Below are positions 42,030 to 50,818 of a DNA stretch of 50,818 bases, in pieces. The notes beneath the pieces are model-generated. The model was not told the origin of the DNA and searched no databases. It worked only from the letters and a program-made list of their open reading frames with translations. Each line of letters starts with the position of its first letter. Position 1 is the first letter of the stretch. Source of the DNA: JBCAXA01 sp039183535 (lineage in GTDB: Bacteria > Pseudomonadota > Gammaproteobacteria > Steroidobacterales > Woeseiaceae); assembly GCA_039183535.1 (NCBI GenBank), contig JBCDBO010000021.1, forward strand, positions 1 to 50,818, in the 5' to 3' direction. The translations under genes and the position numbers were made by a program.

Positions 42030-42464
42030 CTAGCCTGGCTGCCCTGGGGGCAATACCACCGGCTCCGCGGCATGCCAGCCCTCCTGCCTATGCTCCGCCA
42101 CTACGGCGGTGTAGACGCCTCCCCGTACGTTGAAACGAGCGGTCACACGCATGAACCGCGGCGCTAGAGCGCTCACCAACGCGTCGAGGATCGTGTGCGT
42201 AACCGCTTCGTGGAACGCACCTTCGTCCCGGAACGACCATAAATACAGTTTGAACGACTTCAGCTCGACGCAGCGCTGATCTGGCACGTATTCCAGGGAG
42301 ATTGTGGCAAAGTCCGGTTGACCCGTTACCGGGCACAAGCAGGTGAATTCGGGTGTTTCAATGCGAATCGTGTAGTCGCGCGCGCTGTTTGGATTATCAA
42401 AGGTTTCCAGCGTTTTACTCGGTTGAGCTGTAGGTTTGCCACCGAGCTTGTCCGTGTTCGTCAT
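42030..42464 (-). CDS. queF: 7-cyano-7-deazaguanine (preQ0) reductase QueF, short form
   Basis: NADPH-dependent reduction of preQ0 nitrile to preQ1 in queuosine synthesis. From ATG 42464 it has 144 residues, so it is the unimodal B. subtilis-type enzyme, not the long E. coli type. The catalytic Cys44 is in FTCLCPVTGQPDF, with Asp51; the substrate/NADPH region is VELKSFKLYLWSFRDEGAFHE. It is functionally linked to gluQ two genes on, which modifies queuosine further. The 178-nt divergent gap to smc shows no convincing promoter by eye. Confidence 0.95.
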   Translation of the reverse strand: MTNTDKLGGKPTAQPSKTLETFDNPNSARDYTIRIETPEFTCLCPVTGQPDFATISLEYVPDQRCVELKSFKLYLWSFRDEGAFHEAVTHTILDALVSALAPRFMRVTARFNVRGGVYTAVVAEHRQEGWHAAEPVVLPPGQPG

Positions 42465-42642
42465 GTTGCTACCAGCAAAAAGTCTGAGTTGCCCAATGCA
42501 TTTCGAGCGCATTGTTGGAGAAAGGCGGATGCTAAAGCATTGCCAGACGTCGCATACTAACGACCGTCGTCTTGCCGCACCGATTACTTTACACTAGCGG
42601 ACTGCGCCACGTTTTAGACAAGACACTTCATAGCACGCCTCG

Positions 42643-45600
42643 ATGCGCCTAAGCCGAATCAAGCTCGCCGGGTTCAAGTCATTCGTTGACCCGACCACCA
42701 TATCGTTTCCTTCCAACCTCGTTGGTGTCGTCGGCCCTAATGGCTGCGGCAAATCGAATGTTATCGACGCCGTGCGCTGGGTTATGGGCGAAAGTTCCGC
42801 CTCGCGACTTCGCGGCGACTCGATGACCGATGTCATTTTCAACGGCTCCAGTGCCCGCAAGCCTGTCGGTACGGCGTCCATAGAGCTCGTTTTCGACAAC
42901 AGCGATGGCACCGTTGGCGGCCAGTACGCACAGTACACGGAAATCGCGATTCGTCGGTCCGTCACGCGCGACGGTGCCTCAACGTACTACCTCAACGGCA
43001 CAAAATGTCGGCGCAAAGACATTACTGGCATCTTCCTTGGCACCGGGCTCGGACCACGCAGCTACTCGATCATCGAGCAGGGGATGATTTCGCGTTTGAT
43101 CGAGGCGAAGCCGGAAGAGATGCGAGTCTACATCGAGGAAGCGGCCGGCATTTCAAAGTACAAAGAACGCCGGCGCGAGACCGAGAATCGGATTCGACAC
43201 ACGCGCGAGAATTTGGAGCGGCTGACCGATCTGCTCGATGAGGTTGAGAAGCAGATTAAACACTTAGATCGGCAAGCCAAAGCGGCCGAACGGTACAAGA
43301 AGTACAAAGCCGAGGAGCGCCAAGCAAGCGCCGAGCTGCTGGCCATGCGCTTGCGCGTACTGGATGAGCGTGCCACGGAGCTTGAGCGTGAATTGGCGTC
43401 GGCGGAGACAGCGCTGCAGGCGGCCGTTGCCGAGCAACGCCGCATCGAGGCGCAAATTGAGCAAACTCGCGAACAGCATGGCGAGGCAACCGAGCAGTTC
43501 AATGAGGCCCAGGCGCACTACTATCGCGTAGGCGCCGAAATTTCACGCTTGGAGCAAGCGATCGAACACGCTGCGGAGCTGCGCGAGCGCCAGCAGACGG
43601 ATTTAGATCAGGCTGTTGCGGGCGCCGCCGAAATACGCTCGCACATTAATGAAGACCAAGCGCAGCTTGAATTGCTGACCAGTACGTTGACCGAGTTAGC
43701 GCCTGGTTTGGACGCGGCGGCTGAGCGCGCTGCGCGCTCCGGCAATTCGCTGACGCAGTCCGAAAACGCTATGGCGGATTGGCGCGAGCATTGGGAGCAG
43801 TTTAACGCCGAGGCCTATGAGGCCGAGCAGACCTTAAAAGTTGAGCATTCGCGTCAGGAACAGTGGGCGACCGCGATTGAGCAGTTGTCTCAGCGGCGCG
43901 AGCGGCTGAGTGAAGACCAACGACCGGCGGAACTCGATGAGCTACGAGCGACCTTGGCGCGCTTTGCTGGGGCAGTCGATGGCCAAAGCGCCCGCACCGA
44001 AGAAGCCGAGCGCACCCGTCTCTCGCTGCGCGAACAGTACGACGGCGCGCGCCAAAAAGAGCGAGAGCTACGCGATTCGCTGCAAGCATCGCAAGATGCA
44101 TTGCAAAACGTACGGACCGAGTTGGCGACGCAACGTGCTTTGCAACGGGCGGCACTAGGCGCTGGCGACGAGCAGTTAGCAACTTGGCTGGAGTCAAGTG
44201 GACTTAACCGCAACAAGCGAGTCGTAGAGCTACTGAATGTCGAGGCCGGCTGGGAGAGCGCGGTTGAAACGGTGCTGCAGCAGAAATTGCAGGCGATCGT
44301 GGTCGACGATATCGATAGTGCCGCCGCGCTAGCGGCCTCTTTGGACAGTGGTGATGCGCATCTCGTTCGGCGTGCGAGCGCGGGTGTTATGCCGGCACCA
44401 GGCTCATTGGCAGAGAAAGTACGCGGGGCGCCGAGTACTGTTCAGCAATTGCTGGCGAGTGTTCGAGTAGCGCCGACCCTGACGCTAGCGCTGGAGCATC
44501 GCGCGGATTTAGCCGATGGCGAGTCGCTGGTAACGGCGAGCGGCGAGTGGGTCGGCCGGGACTTTTTCCACGTTCATCGCGTTAGCGCCGAGAACAACAG
44601 TGTTGTCCGCCGCGAAGGTGAGATTCGCGCATTGTCGGAAAAAGTGACCGCTGCCGAGCATGAGCAGCAGAGCGTTGCCCAATCACTCGATCATCAACAG
44701 CAGCGGTTGTCCGAGTTAGAGACAGCCCGAGATCAAGCGCAAGCAGCCGCGAGTCAGGCACAACAGGAACGCAGCGATGCAGTCGCGCAAAAAGAGCAGG
44801 CAGCATTACGTGTTCGCCAGGCCGAGGAGCGCCAGGAGATCGTCGAGCGTGAATCGCGCAGCATCGACGACGAGGTTGCTCGCACTCGTGAGTTGATGCG
44901 CGCGAGTCAGGAGCGTATCGATGAGGCGCGGGCAACAACTGCGACGCTCGACGAGCGACGGGCGGCGCTTGAACAACAGCGCGCGCAACTGAGTAGCGAG
45001 CTTGCTCGCGTGCGCGAACAGGCCGAACAGGATCGGGCAGCCGCTCAAGATCTGCGCGTTCAATTTGAGACGCGAAAGTCGTCGCAGGATTCGGCGGCGC
45101 AGAGTCTTGCTCGAATGCAAACGCAGCTGGTCCAGTTCGAGCGCCGTGAGTCCGAACTGCAGACGCAAATTGCCGCGGCCGAAGCGCCCGGTAAGGAGCG
45201 CGAGCAGCTGCTCGCCGAGGCATTGAATTCACGCGTCGGTGCGGAACAGCAATTGGGCGATGCACGCGAACGGCGAGAAGCGATCGAATCGCAATTACGC
45301 CGACTTGAAGCGGAGCGTGGCGATGCAGAGGAAGGCGTGGTCGATGCCCGGGATGGGCAGGATCAGGTGCGAATGCAGGTTCAGGAAAACCGCGTTCGGC
45401 AAGAGGGACTGCTCGAGCAATTCGATGACGCCCAGTTTGATCGACAAGCCTTACTGGCCAATCTCGATGCAGCAGCAACGGTCGAAGCCTGGGAAGAGAA
45501 TCTCGCGAAGTTGGCCAAGCGGATTGAGCGACTCGGTGCGATTAATTTGGCGGCAATCGATGAGTTTCGTGAGCAATCGGAGCGCAAGGAATATCTCGAC

Positions 45601-46146
45601 GCGCAGTTCACCGATTTGCAATCGGCACTGGAGACCCTCGAGAACGCCATCCGTAAGATCGATCGCGAGACGCGCAGCCGTTTCAAAGAAACCTTCGATG
45701 CGATTGATGCCGGCTTTAAACGACTTTTCCCACGCTTATTCGGTGGCGGCCATGCGTACTTGCAGCTTACTGGCGATGACTTACTGAGCACCGGCGTCAC
45801 CGTTATGGCGCAGCCGCCCGGCAAGCGCAATAGCACCATTCACTTACTGTCTGGGGGCGAAAAAGCGCTCACGGCAGTCGCGCTGGTGTTTGCGATTTTC
45901 GAGCTCAATCCCGCGCCGTTCTGCATGCTCGACGAGGTTGATGCGCCGCTTGATGATGCTAACGTTAATCGGTATTGCGATATCGTGCGTGAGATGTCGG
46001 AGTCGGTTCAATTTGTGTTTATCACGCACAACAAAGTCACGATGGAAATGGCGCGACAACTGTCGGGTGTGACGATGCAAGAGCCGGGAGTCTCGCGACT
46101 GGTCACCGTCGATCTCGACGAAGCCATTAAGCTGGCGGTGAGCTGA
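42643..46146 (+). CDS. smc: Chromosome segregation protein SMC
   Basis: Structural maintenance of chromosomes ATPase; 1167 residues. Walker A GPNGCGKSN (from Gly31) is near the N-terminus. Long coiled coils (about 170-500 and 660-1010, rich in Glu, Gln, Ala and Arg) flank a hinge near 500-640. The signature motif LSGGEKALTAVAL starts at Leu1069, followed by Walker B FCMLDEVDAPLDDANV. An SMC of this type, rather than MukB, agrees with a non-enteric gammaproteobacterium. scpA and scpB are not in the window. zipA follows 11 nt later. Confidence 0.98.
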   Translation: MRLSRIKLAGFKSFVDPTTISFPSNLVGVVGPNGCGKSNVIDAVRWVMGESSASRLRGDSMTDVIFNGSSARKPVGTASIELVFDNSDGTVGGQYAQYTEIAIRRSVTRDGASTYYLNGTKCRRKDITGIFLGTGLGPRSYSIIEQGMISRLIEAKPEEMRVYIEEAAGISKYKERRRETENRIRHTRENLERLTDLLDEVEKQIKHLDRQAKAAERYKKYKAEERQASAELLAMRLRVLDERATELERELASAETALQAAVAEQRRIEAQIEQTREQHGEATEQFNEAQAHYYRVGAEISRLEQAIEHAAELRERQQTDLDQAVAGAAEIRSHINEDQAQLELLTSTLTELAPGLDAAAERAARSGNSLTQSENAMADWREHWEQFNAEAYEAEQTLKVEHSRQEQWATAIEQLSQRRERLSEDQRPAELDELRATLARFAGAVDGQSARTEEAERTRLSLREQYDGARQKERELRDSLQASQDALQNVRTELATQRALQRAALGAGDEQLATWLESSGLNRNKRVVELLNVEAGWESAVETVLQQKLQAIVVDDIDSAAALAASLDSGDAHLVRRASAGVMPAPGSLAEKVRGAPSTVQQLLASVRVAPTLTLALEHRADLADGESLVTASGEWVGRDFFHVHRVSAENNSVVRREGEIRALSEKVTAAEHEQQSVAQSLDHQQQRLSELETARDQAQAAASQAQQERSDAVAQKEQAALRVRQAEERQEIVERESRSIDDEVARTRELMRASQERIDEARATTATLDERRAALEQQRAQLSSELARVREQAEQDRAAAQDLRVQFETRKSSQDSAAQSLARMQTQLVQFERRESELQTQIAAAEAPGKEREQLLAEALNSRVGAEQQLGDARERREAIESQLRRLEAERGDAEEGVVDARDGQDQVRMQVQENRVRQEGLLEQFDDAQFDRQALLANLDAAATVEAWEENLAKLAKRIERLGAINLAAIDEFREQSERKEYLDAQFTDLQSALETLENAIRKIDRETRSRFKETFDAIDAGFKRLFPRLFGGGHAYLQLTGDDLLSTGVTVMAQPPGKRNSTIHLLSGGEKALTAVALVFAIFELNPAPFCMLDEVDAPLDDANVNRYCDIVREMSESVQFVFITHNKVTMEMARQLSGVTMQEPGVSRLVTVDLDEAIKLAVS

Positions 46147-46157
46147 CGGCAACCGGT

Positions 46158-46844
46158 ATGGATGGATTTCGCGCGATACTGGCGGTATTTGGTGTTGCCG
46201 TTATCGGGCTGGTCTATTGGCTTAGTCGCCGCGAATCGGGTCGCGCCGAAGCCGACGAGAACCGCATCGAACCAACCCTGACCGACGATGCGCTAGCGGT
46301 CTCCGAACCAGCTCCCGATTATGAGCCGGCAGAGAATGACGTGGTCGAGGCCGTGGGTGATGGCGACGAAGTGGCCGAGGCGGAAGCTCACGCGCGTCCG
46401 CCAGCTCCAATGCCCGATGCGCAGAAAATTGTCGCCATTCTCGTTGTGTCTCGTGAGGACCAGCCATTCGGCGGCGAGCGATTGGTGCTTGCGCTGCGCG
46501 GACTCGGTCTGCGGCATGGGCAGTTTGGAATCTTCCACCATTACGACGGTGATTCGGACAACCCGGTTTTTAGCGTCGCTAATCTCGTCGAGCCAGGCAG
46601 TTTTGAGTTGACCAACATTCGCGAACAATCGTTCACCGGTATTAGCCTGTTTATGGTGTTGCCGGGTGAGGTGGTTGGCCCTGAAGCGTTCGACATGATG
46701 ATCAACGCGGCCCGCACGCTCGCTAAGGAGTTCGACGGTGATCTGCTCGATGCCAGTGGCAGTACGCTTAGCATTCAGCGTGAGCGGTTTATGCGCGAAG
46801 AAGTCATTCAATTTGAGCACAGCTTAACGCTGCACCAGGACTGA
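46158..46844 (+). CDS. zipA: Cell division protein ZipA
   Basis: Inner-membrane anchor for FtsZ in the division ring, specific to gammaproteobacteria; 228 residues. An N-terminal membrane helix (about 4-22, FRAILAVFGVAVIGLVYWL) is followed by a short acidic/Pro linker (about 25-85) and the C-terminal FtsZ-binding domain (about 88-228; ISLFMVLPG, FDMMINAARTLAKEFDG). The linker is shorter than in E. coli (328 residues in total). The smc-zipA-ligA order supports the call. The stop shares a base with the ligA start. Confidence 0.92.
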   Translation: MDGFRAILAVFGVAVIGLVYWLSRRESGRAEADENRIEPTLTDDALAVSEPAPDYEPAENDVVEAVGDGDEVAEAEAHARPPAPMPDAQKIVAILVVSREDQPFGGERLVLALRGLGLRHGQFGIFHHYDGDSDNPVFSVANLVEPGSFELTNIREQSFTGISLFMVLPGEVVGPEAFDMMINAARTLAKEFDGDLLDASGSTLSIQRERFMREEVIQFEHSLTLHQD

Positions 46845-48865
46845 TGAGCGCTGCTCGCCCAGATCCGATCAAAGAAATGGCTGGGTTGGTTAGGACCCTT
46901 AACGACTACAGTCATCGTTACTATGCGCTCGATGAGCCCGCGGTTCCGGACAGTGAGTACGACCGGCTCTTTCGCCGCTTGGTTGAGTTAGAGGCTGAGC
47001 ATCCAGAGGCCATCGATCCATCGTCTCCGACACAGCGGGTAGGCGAGGCGCCTGTATCGGAGTTGGTGTCGGTTCAGCACACGAAACCGATGTTGTCTCT
47101 CGACAACGCATTCGACGAGGGATCACTGCGCGCGTTTGATAAACGTTGTATCGAACGATTGGGGCTACCGGAAGAGCACCAACTCGCTTATGCCGCTGAA
47201 TTAAAGATCGATGGTCTGGCCATTAGTCTGCTTTACGAAGACGGACAATTGATTCGCGCCGTGACGCGCGGCGACGGCCGGGTCGGAGAAGACGTTACTC
47301 ACAACGCGAAAACAATCCGCGATATCCCGGTTCGACTGACCGCTACGGATGCACCAAGCACACTTGAAGTTCGCGGCGAGGTTTACATGACCCGCAGTGG
47401 GTTTGCAGAACTCAACAAACGTGCCGAGGCAGCCGACGAAAAGCCGTACGTTAATCCGCGCAATGCTGCCGCCGGTAGCCTACGGCGGCTGGACTCGCGG
47501 ATAACCGCGAAACAACCCTTGCGCTTTTTCGCTTACAGCATTGGCGACGACGACGCGCCTTGGTTACCGAATACCCATGTCGATACGCTGCAACAACTGG
47601 GCCGCTGGGGTTTCCCGATAAATTCGGAAACGCAGCGATGCGCTGGGATCGATGCTTGTCTCGCGTATCACGAACATGCTGGCGAGATTCGTCCATCTCT
47701 CGATTACGATATCGATGGCGTTGTCTTCAAGGTGGATGCCTTTGCGCATCAGGGCGAGCTTGGATTTGTTTCGCGCGCGCCTCGCTGGGCTATTGCGCAT
47801 AAGTTTCCGGCGGAAGAGGTGCTTACCGTGTTGCGTGATATTGAATTTCAGGTGGGACGGACTGGTGCAATTACGCCTGTGGCGCGCCTAGAGCCTGTTT
47901 TCGTCGGTGGAGTGACGGTCAGTAATGCGACCTTACACAACATGGATGAGCTGGAGAGAAAGGATGTTCGTAAGGGCGACACCGTCATCGTAAGACGGGC
48001 CGGCGACGTTATTCCGGAGGTAGTCCGGTCGCTCCCCGAGCGGCGTCAAAAAGGTGCCCGACGAGTTAAGCTGCCGACCCGCTGTCCGGTGTGTAACTCG
48101 GCGGTCGTTCGGCTCGAGGGTGAAGCGGTAGCCCGCTGCACAGGTGGACTGGTCTGCCCAGCGCAAGTGAAGGAAGCACTACGACACTTCGCATCGCGTT
48201 TAGCGATGGACATAGAAGGGCTCGGAGCAAAACTCATCGACCAGCTCGTCGAGGCCGATATCGTTAAAACGCCGGCTGATGTTTTTGATGCGGACCGGGT
48301 GAGTGTGGAAACGTTGTCGTCACTCGAGCGAATGGCGGAGAAATCCGCAACCAATGTGATCGCAGCCATCAACAAAAGCAAAAGTACATCGTTACCACGC
48401 TTTCTGTACGCACTTGGCATACGTGAGGTGGGCGAGACAACCGCTGCGAATCTAGCGGCACATTTCAGTGAGCTGCAACCGCTGATGACTGCGTCAATCG
48501 AGGAGTTGGAAGCTGTACCCGATGTCGGCCCAGTCGTCGCCGAACGCGTACGTACGTTTTTCGACGAGGACCACAACAAGGAGCAGGTTCAGCGGTTAAT
48601 TGCTTCGGGCGTAGTATGGCCAGCGGTTGAAAAGCAGGCAGCGACCGCAGACAGTAAGTTCGCCGGAAAAACAGTGGTTATCACGGGAACGCTGGAAAAC
48701 ATGTCGCGACAGGAAGCAAAAAAACTCATCGAATCGCTCGGCGGGAAAGTGAGCGGTTCCATTTCTGGCAAAACCGACTTCCTCCTTGTAGGAGAAAACC
48801 CAGGCTCGAAGTTGGCGAAAGCGGAGAGTTTGGGGATCACTGTAATAAACAGCGTAATTAGCTAA
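46844..48865 (+). CDS. ligA: NAD-dependent DNA ligase LigA
   Basis: Seals nicks in replication and repair using NAD+; 673 residues. The order is: domain Ia (YYALDEPAVPDSEYDRL), the adenylation site with Lys121 in ELKIDGLAISL, the OB fold, a zinc finger (CPVC from Cys414, then the Cys pair of CTGGLVC), helix-hairpin-helix repeats (about 480-580), and a C-terminal BRCT domain (FAGKTVVITGTLENMSRQEAK). ATG 46844 overlaps the zipA stop (TGATG). Confidence 0.98.
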   Translation: MSAARPDPIKEMAGLVRTLNDYSHRYYALDEPAVPDSEYDRLFRRLVELEAEHPEAIDPSSPTQRVGEAPVSELVSVQHTKPMLSLDNAFDEGSLRAFDKRCIERLGLPEEHQLAYAAELKIDGLAISLLYEDGQLIRAVTRGDGRVGEDVTHNAKTIRDIPVRLTATDAPSTLEVRGEVYMTRSGFAELNKRAEAADEKPYVNPRNAAAGSLRRLDSRITAKQPLRFFAYSIGDDDAPWLPNTHVDTLQQLGRWGFPINSETQRCAGIDACLAYHEHAGEIRPSLDYDIDGVVFKVDAFAHQGELGFVSRAPRWAIAHKFPAEEVLTVLRDIEFQVGRTGAITPVARLEPVFVGGVTVSNATLHNMDELERKDVRKGDTVIVRRAGDVIPEVVRSLPERRQKGARRVKLPTRCPVCNSAVVRLEGEAVARCTGGLVCPAQVKEALRHFASRLAMDIEGLGAKLIDQLVEADIVKTPADVFDADRVSVETLSSLERMAEKSATNVIAAINKSKSTSLPRFLYALGIREVGETTAANLAAHFSELQPLMTASIEELEAVPDVGPVVAERVRTFFDEDHNKEQVQRLIASGVVWPAVEKQAATADSKFAGKTVVITGTLENMSRQEAKKLIESLGGKVSGSISGKTDFLLVGENPGSKLAKAESLGITVINSVIS

Positions 48866-48880
48866 CACTCAGGATTGTCA

Positions 48881-49750
48881 ATGACTCGATCTGAGACGTT
48901 CTCGCGTGACAACCTTCGAAGCTCTGTTCTGCAGTTTCTGGTCGCCTTCGCACGGCCATTAATACGAAGCGGCTTAAGCGCTAAGGAGATGTGCGAGCTG
49001 GTTGAAGCGGCATTCGTTCATGTGGCAACTGAGGAGCTTGGTGTTCGCAATCGACCGGCAAACGTTTCCAAAGTAGCTGCGGTAACTGGGCTGAGCCGCA
49101 AGTCAATCCGCCAAATAAGAGCACAAGTTTCATCGCAGTACAGCGAGCCGAAAGTTAAGCCACCGGTTCCTGTCAGACTTATATCTCATTGGCGAAACTC
49201 CTCTAACTATCGTGATTCCGAAGGTAATCCGCGTGTTCTTGCATTCAAAGTAGATGATGATAGAGAAAAGGACTTTAGTGACTTGGTTCGCGAAATTTCG
49301 ACTGACTTAAGTAGCTCTGTTCTACGAGATGAGTTATTCCGAGCTGGTTGTATAAGCGTTACTGAGAATGGGGAGCGAATCGAATTAGTAAAGCACTTCT
49401 ATGCGCGACCAGATTTGCAGGACAGACTAGCTACCGCAATCACTTTCTCTTTGCGTAAGCACGTCGAAACGATCGATCACAATACGGATCAAGGAAACGA
49501 GCGGCACCTGAGATTCGAACGTGTCCAATACATCCTAGATCTCGATGGTGACATTGATCGGGATCGTGTGCGGCAGATAGTTAACGCGCACCTCGAGCAG
49601 GCAACCATTGGAATTAAGGTGACCCTAGACGCCCTTCGTACAGACAATCCAGAAGACGCAAGCAGCAGTGATGAACTAGAGACAACGGTGCGTAACACCA
49701 GCGGTGCTTATGGTGTGGGTCTCTATTACTTCACGGGCAAAGGCGACTAA
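48881..49750 (+). CDS. DUF6502-like protein (putative DNA-binding)
   Basis: Function unknown. It has 289 residues from ATG 48881, which follows AGGA; a TTG at 48875 is also possible. The N-terminal part (about 15-80) has RPLIRSGLSAKEMCELVEAAFVHVA, then NVSKVAAVTGLSRKSIRQIR, which reads like a helix-turn-helix. This resembles DUF6502 proteins from memory; I could not search. The C-terminal half is charged and helical with no membrane segment. Codon use is more AT-rich than upstream, so it may not share the history of the ligA block. It converges with the next gene, and the stop codons overlap. Confidence 0.65.
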   Translation: MTRSETFSRDNLRSSVLQFLVAFARPLIRSGLSAKEMCELVEAAFVHVATEELGVRNRPANVSKVAAVTGLSRKSIRQIRAQVSSQYSEPKVKPPVPVRLISHWRNSSNYRDSEGNPRVLAFKVDDDREKDFSDLVREISTDLSSSVLRDELFRAGCISVTENGERIELVKHFYARPDLQDRLATAITFSLRKHVETIDHNTDQGNERHLRFERVQYILDLDGDIDRDRVRQIVNAHLEQATIGIKVTLDALRTDNPEDASSSDELETTVRNTSGAYGVGLYYFTGKGD

Positions 49751-50818
49751 CCCGATGTCCAAGCTAAGTGTTGTGTTTTTATGATTCCGAGCGAATTAGG
49801 TACGTAACTTGTTATTTTCTTGCTACGCAATCGGCGGTCTGCATAGTAATAGAGAAAAATGTTCGCGTGTTCTCGCTCTAGTATTTCTTCGGCTTGTACG
49901 AGCAGTTTGTTTCTGGTCATTTGTTCTGTCTCGGACGCAGCGGCATCAATTAGGACGTCATATTTGGGCATCTTTGTCCCAGCGATGTTGTTTGGCGAAT
50001 CCGATGTAAAAATTGAGAGAAAAGTCGACGCATCTGGGTAGTCCGCTGACCAAGAGCTTCGGACCGCATCCCATGTGCTTTTATTGCGGTGCCTATCCAG
50101 CAAGACACGAAAATCTACGTTATCAAGCTCTACGTCTACTGGGAGGCTGGAAGCCCATGTAGCCTTTAAATACAGCGCGATACGTCTGTGATCGGAACCC
50201 GTGTTGTATAGCATTCGAATCTTGAGCCTATTGTCGACGGTGTATCCTTCTTCAGCCAAAAGAGCTGCAGCTTCTTGAACGTACCGGTCGGACCCATACT
50301 CGAATGCATTTCGATTGGAACGACCGTAGCCCGGCATATACGGTGGAACAGGGCTTGCGGCTGGCACCTGCCCGCTGGCTAACACGGTGGCGACCAACTT
50401 CACACGGTCAATAGAGATGTCCAACGCGCGCCGGACGTTTTTGTTGTTCAACGGCGGTGCTGTTGTATTTAAAGCGTAGTAATAGACGGTCAGTTGCGGT
50501 GATACTACGAACTCAGCGTCCGCAAGACTTTCAGCTTGGTTAATCCGAGTAGAGGGTACGCTTGCTGTTAAGTGGACTTGCCCGGCTCGAAACCTGTTGT
50601 ATACAGCATTTTGGTCTTGAGTTGTTAAGTACCGGACTGACTCTATAGTCGTGGATTCTGCGTCGTAATAGTACGGATTTTTTTGTAGCGTGATGTCGGA
50701 ACCGATAGCGGCTCCAACGATTTGATACGCTCCATTGGAGATTGGAAACTCATTGTTGCGCAAACGGAGCGCGGAGTTTCTGTGCATTGGGTAGGTGAGG
50801 GGATACTCGAGCAACCAG
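49747..50818 (-). CDS. Periplasmic oligopeptide-binding protein (OppA-like), truncated by the window edge
   Basis: Substrate-binding protein of an ABC peptide importer (SBP family 5). The frame is open to the right edge; 356 codons of the C-terminal part are present, and the start and signal peptide lie outside. Family features: LLEYPLTYPMH, SNGAYQIVG, DAESTTIESVRY, DISIDR, WSADYPDASTFLSIFTS and RNKLLVQAEEILEREHANIFLYYY. Permease and ATPase genes are not in view. It is AT-richer than the core block, like its neighbour. Confidence 0.88.
   Translation of the reverse strand, partial: WLLEYPLTYPMHRNSALRLRNNEFPISNGAYQIVGAAIGSDITLQKNPYYYDAESTTIESVRYLTTQDQNAVYNRFRAGQVHLTASVPSTRINQAESLADAEFVVSPQLTVYYYALNTTAPPLNNKNVRRALDISIDRVKLVATVLASGQVPAASPVPPYMPGYGRSNRNAFEYGSDRYVQEAAALLAEEGYTVDNRLKIRMLYNTGSDHRRIALYLKATWASSLPVDVELDNVDFRVLLDRHRNKSTWDAVRSSWSADYPDASTFLSIFTSDSPNNIAGTKMPKYDVLIDAAASETEQMTRNKLLVQAEEILEREHANIFLYYYADRRLRSKKITSYVPNSLGIIKTQHLAWTSG

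Noticed and set aside
42465..42642. Search for divergent promoters or a preQ1 riboswitch between queF and smc
   Set aside because: TTGCCA- and TACACT-like hexamers occur but not at usable spacing, and no preQ1 aptamer-like fold (short hairpin with A-rich tail) was recognised.

Overview
The window is a dense, mostly co-directional block of core bacterial genes, and its order is that of a gammaproteobacterium. The runs dnaK-dnaJ-dapB-carAB-greA, rlmE-ftsH-folP-glmM-tpiA-secG-tRNA-Leu, a complete nuoA-N cluster, and tRNA-fMet-rimP-nusA-infB-rbfA-truB-rpsO-pnp are classical for this class. The nuo cluster lying between secG/tRNA-Leu(GAG) and the nusA operon, together with a lysine/alanine-tailed DksA, recalls Xanthomonadales, Chromatiales and relatives. 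That placement is inferred from gene order, not from a tree. No phage, insertion sequence, CRISPR array or rRNA was seen.

Layout. (1) 1-8.5 kb: chaperones (3' part of dnaK, dnaJ), lysine biosynthesis (dapB), carbamoyl-phosphate synthetase (carAB) and greA. Many junctions are ATGA/GTGA overlaps. (2) 8.5-15 kb: divergent yhbY and rlmE, then the FtsH protease, folate (folP), cell-wall precursor (glmM), glycolysis (tpiA), secretion (secG) and tRNA-Leu(GAG). (3) 15.2-29.6 kb: a 14-gene NADH dehydrogenase I operon behind a candidate extended -10 promoter. (4) 29.6-38.3 kb: initiator tRNA, then the nusA/infB translation-transcription operon and rpsO-pnp, with recognisable leader and terminator hairpins before rimP and pnp. 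(5) 38.3-42.5 kb, minus strand: queF, dksA, gluQ, phaR, a candidate small RNA or structured leader, and a YheT-type hydrolase. (6) 42.6-48.9 kb: smc-zipA-ligA (chromosome organisation, division, DNA ligation). (7) 48.9-50.8 kb: base composition becomes visibly more AT-rich; a DUF6502-like gene and the 3' end of an oligopeptide-binding protein gene lie tail to tail.

I found no clearly new multi-gene system. The observations most worth following are: a ~100-nt candidate RNA on the minus strand (39331-39430) with a TTGACA promoter and a very strong terminator, between phaR and the yheT-like gene; a DksA that combines a ~200-residue histone-H1-like tail with loss of three of four zinc-finger cysteines; a four-segment attenuator-like leader before rimP-nusA; mutually exclusive hairpins before tpiA; an intrinsic terminator that overlaps the likely ribosome-binding site of dnaJ; two genes (folP, gluQ) whose conserved N-termini have no ATG/GTG/TTG start; and an initiator tRNA with an apparent U1:U72 mismatch. 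All hairpins and promoters were read by eye and have not been tested by folding or conservation analysis.
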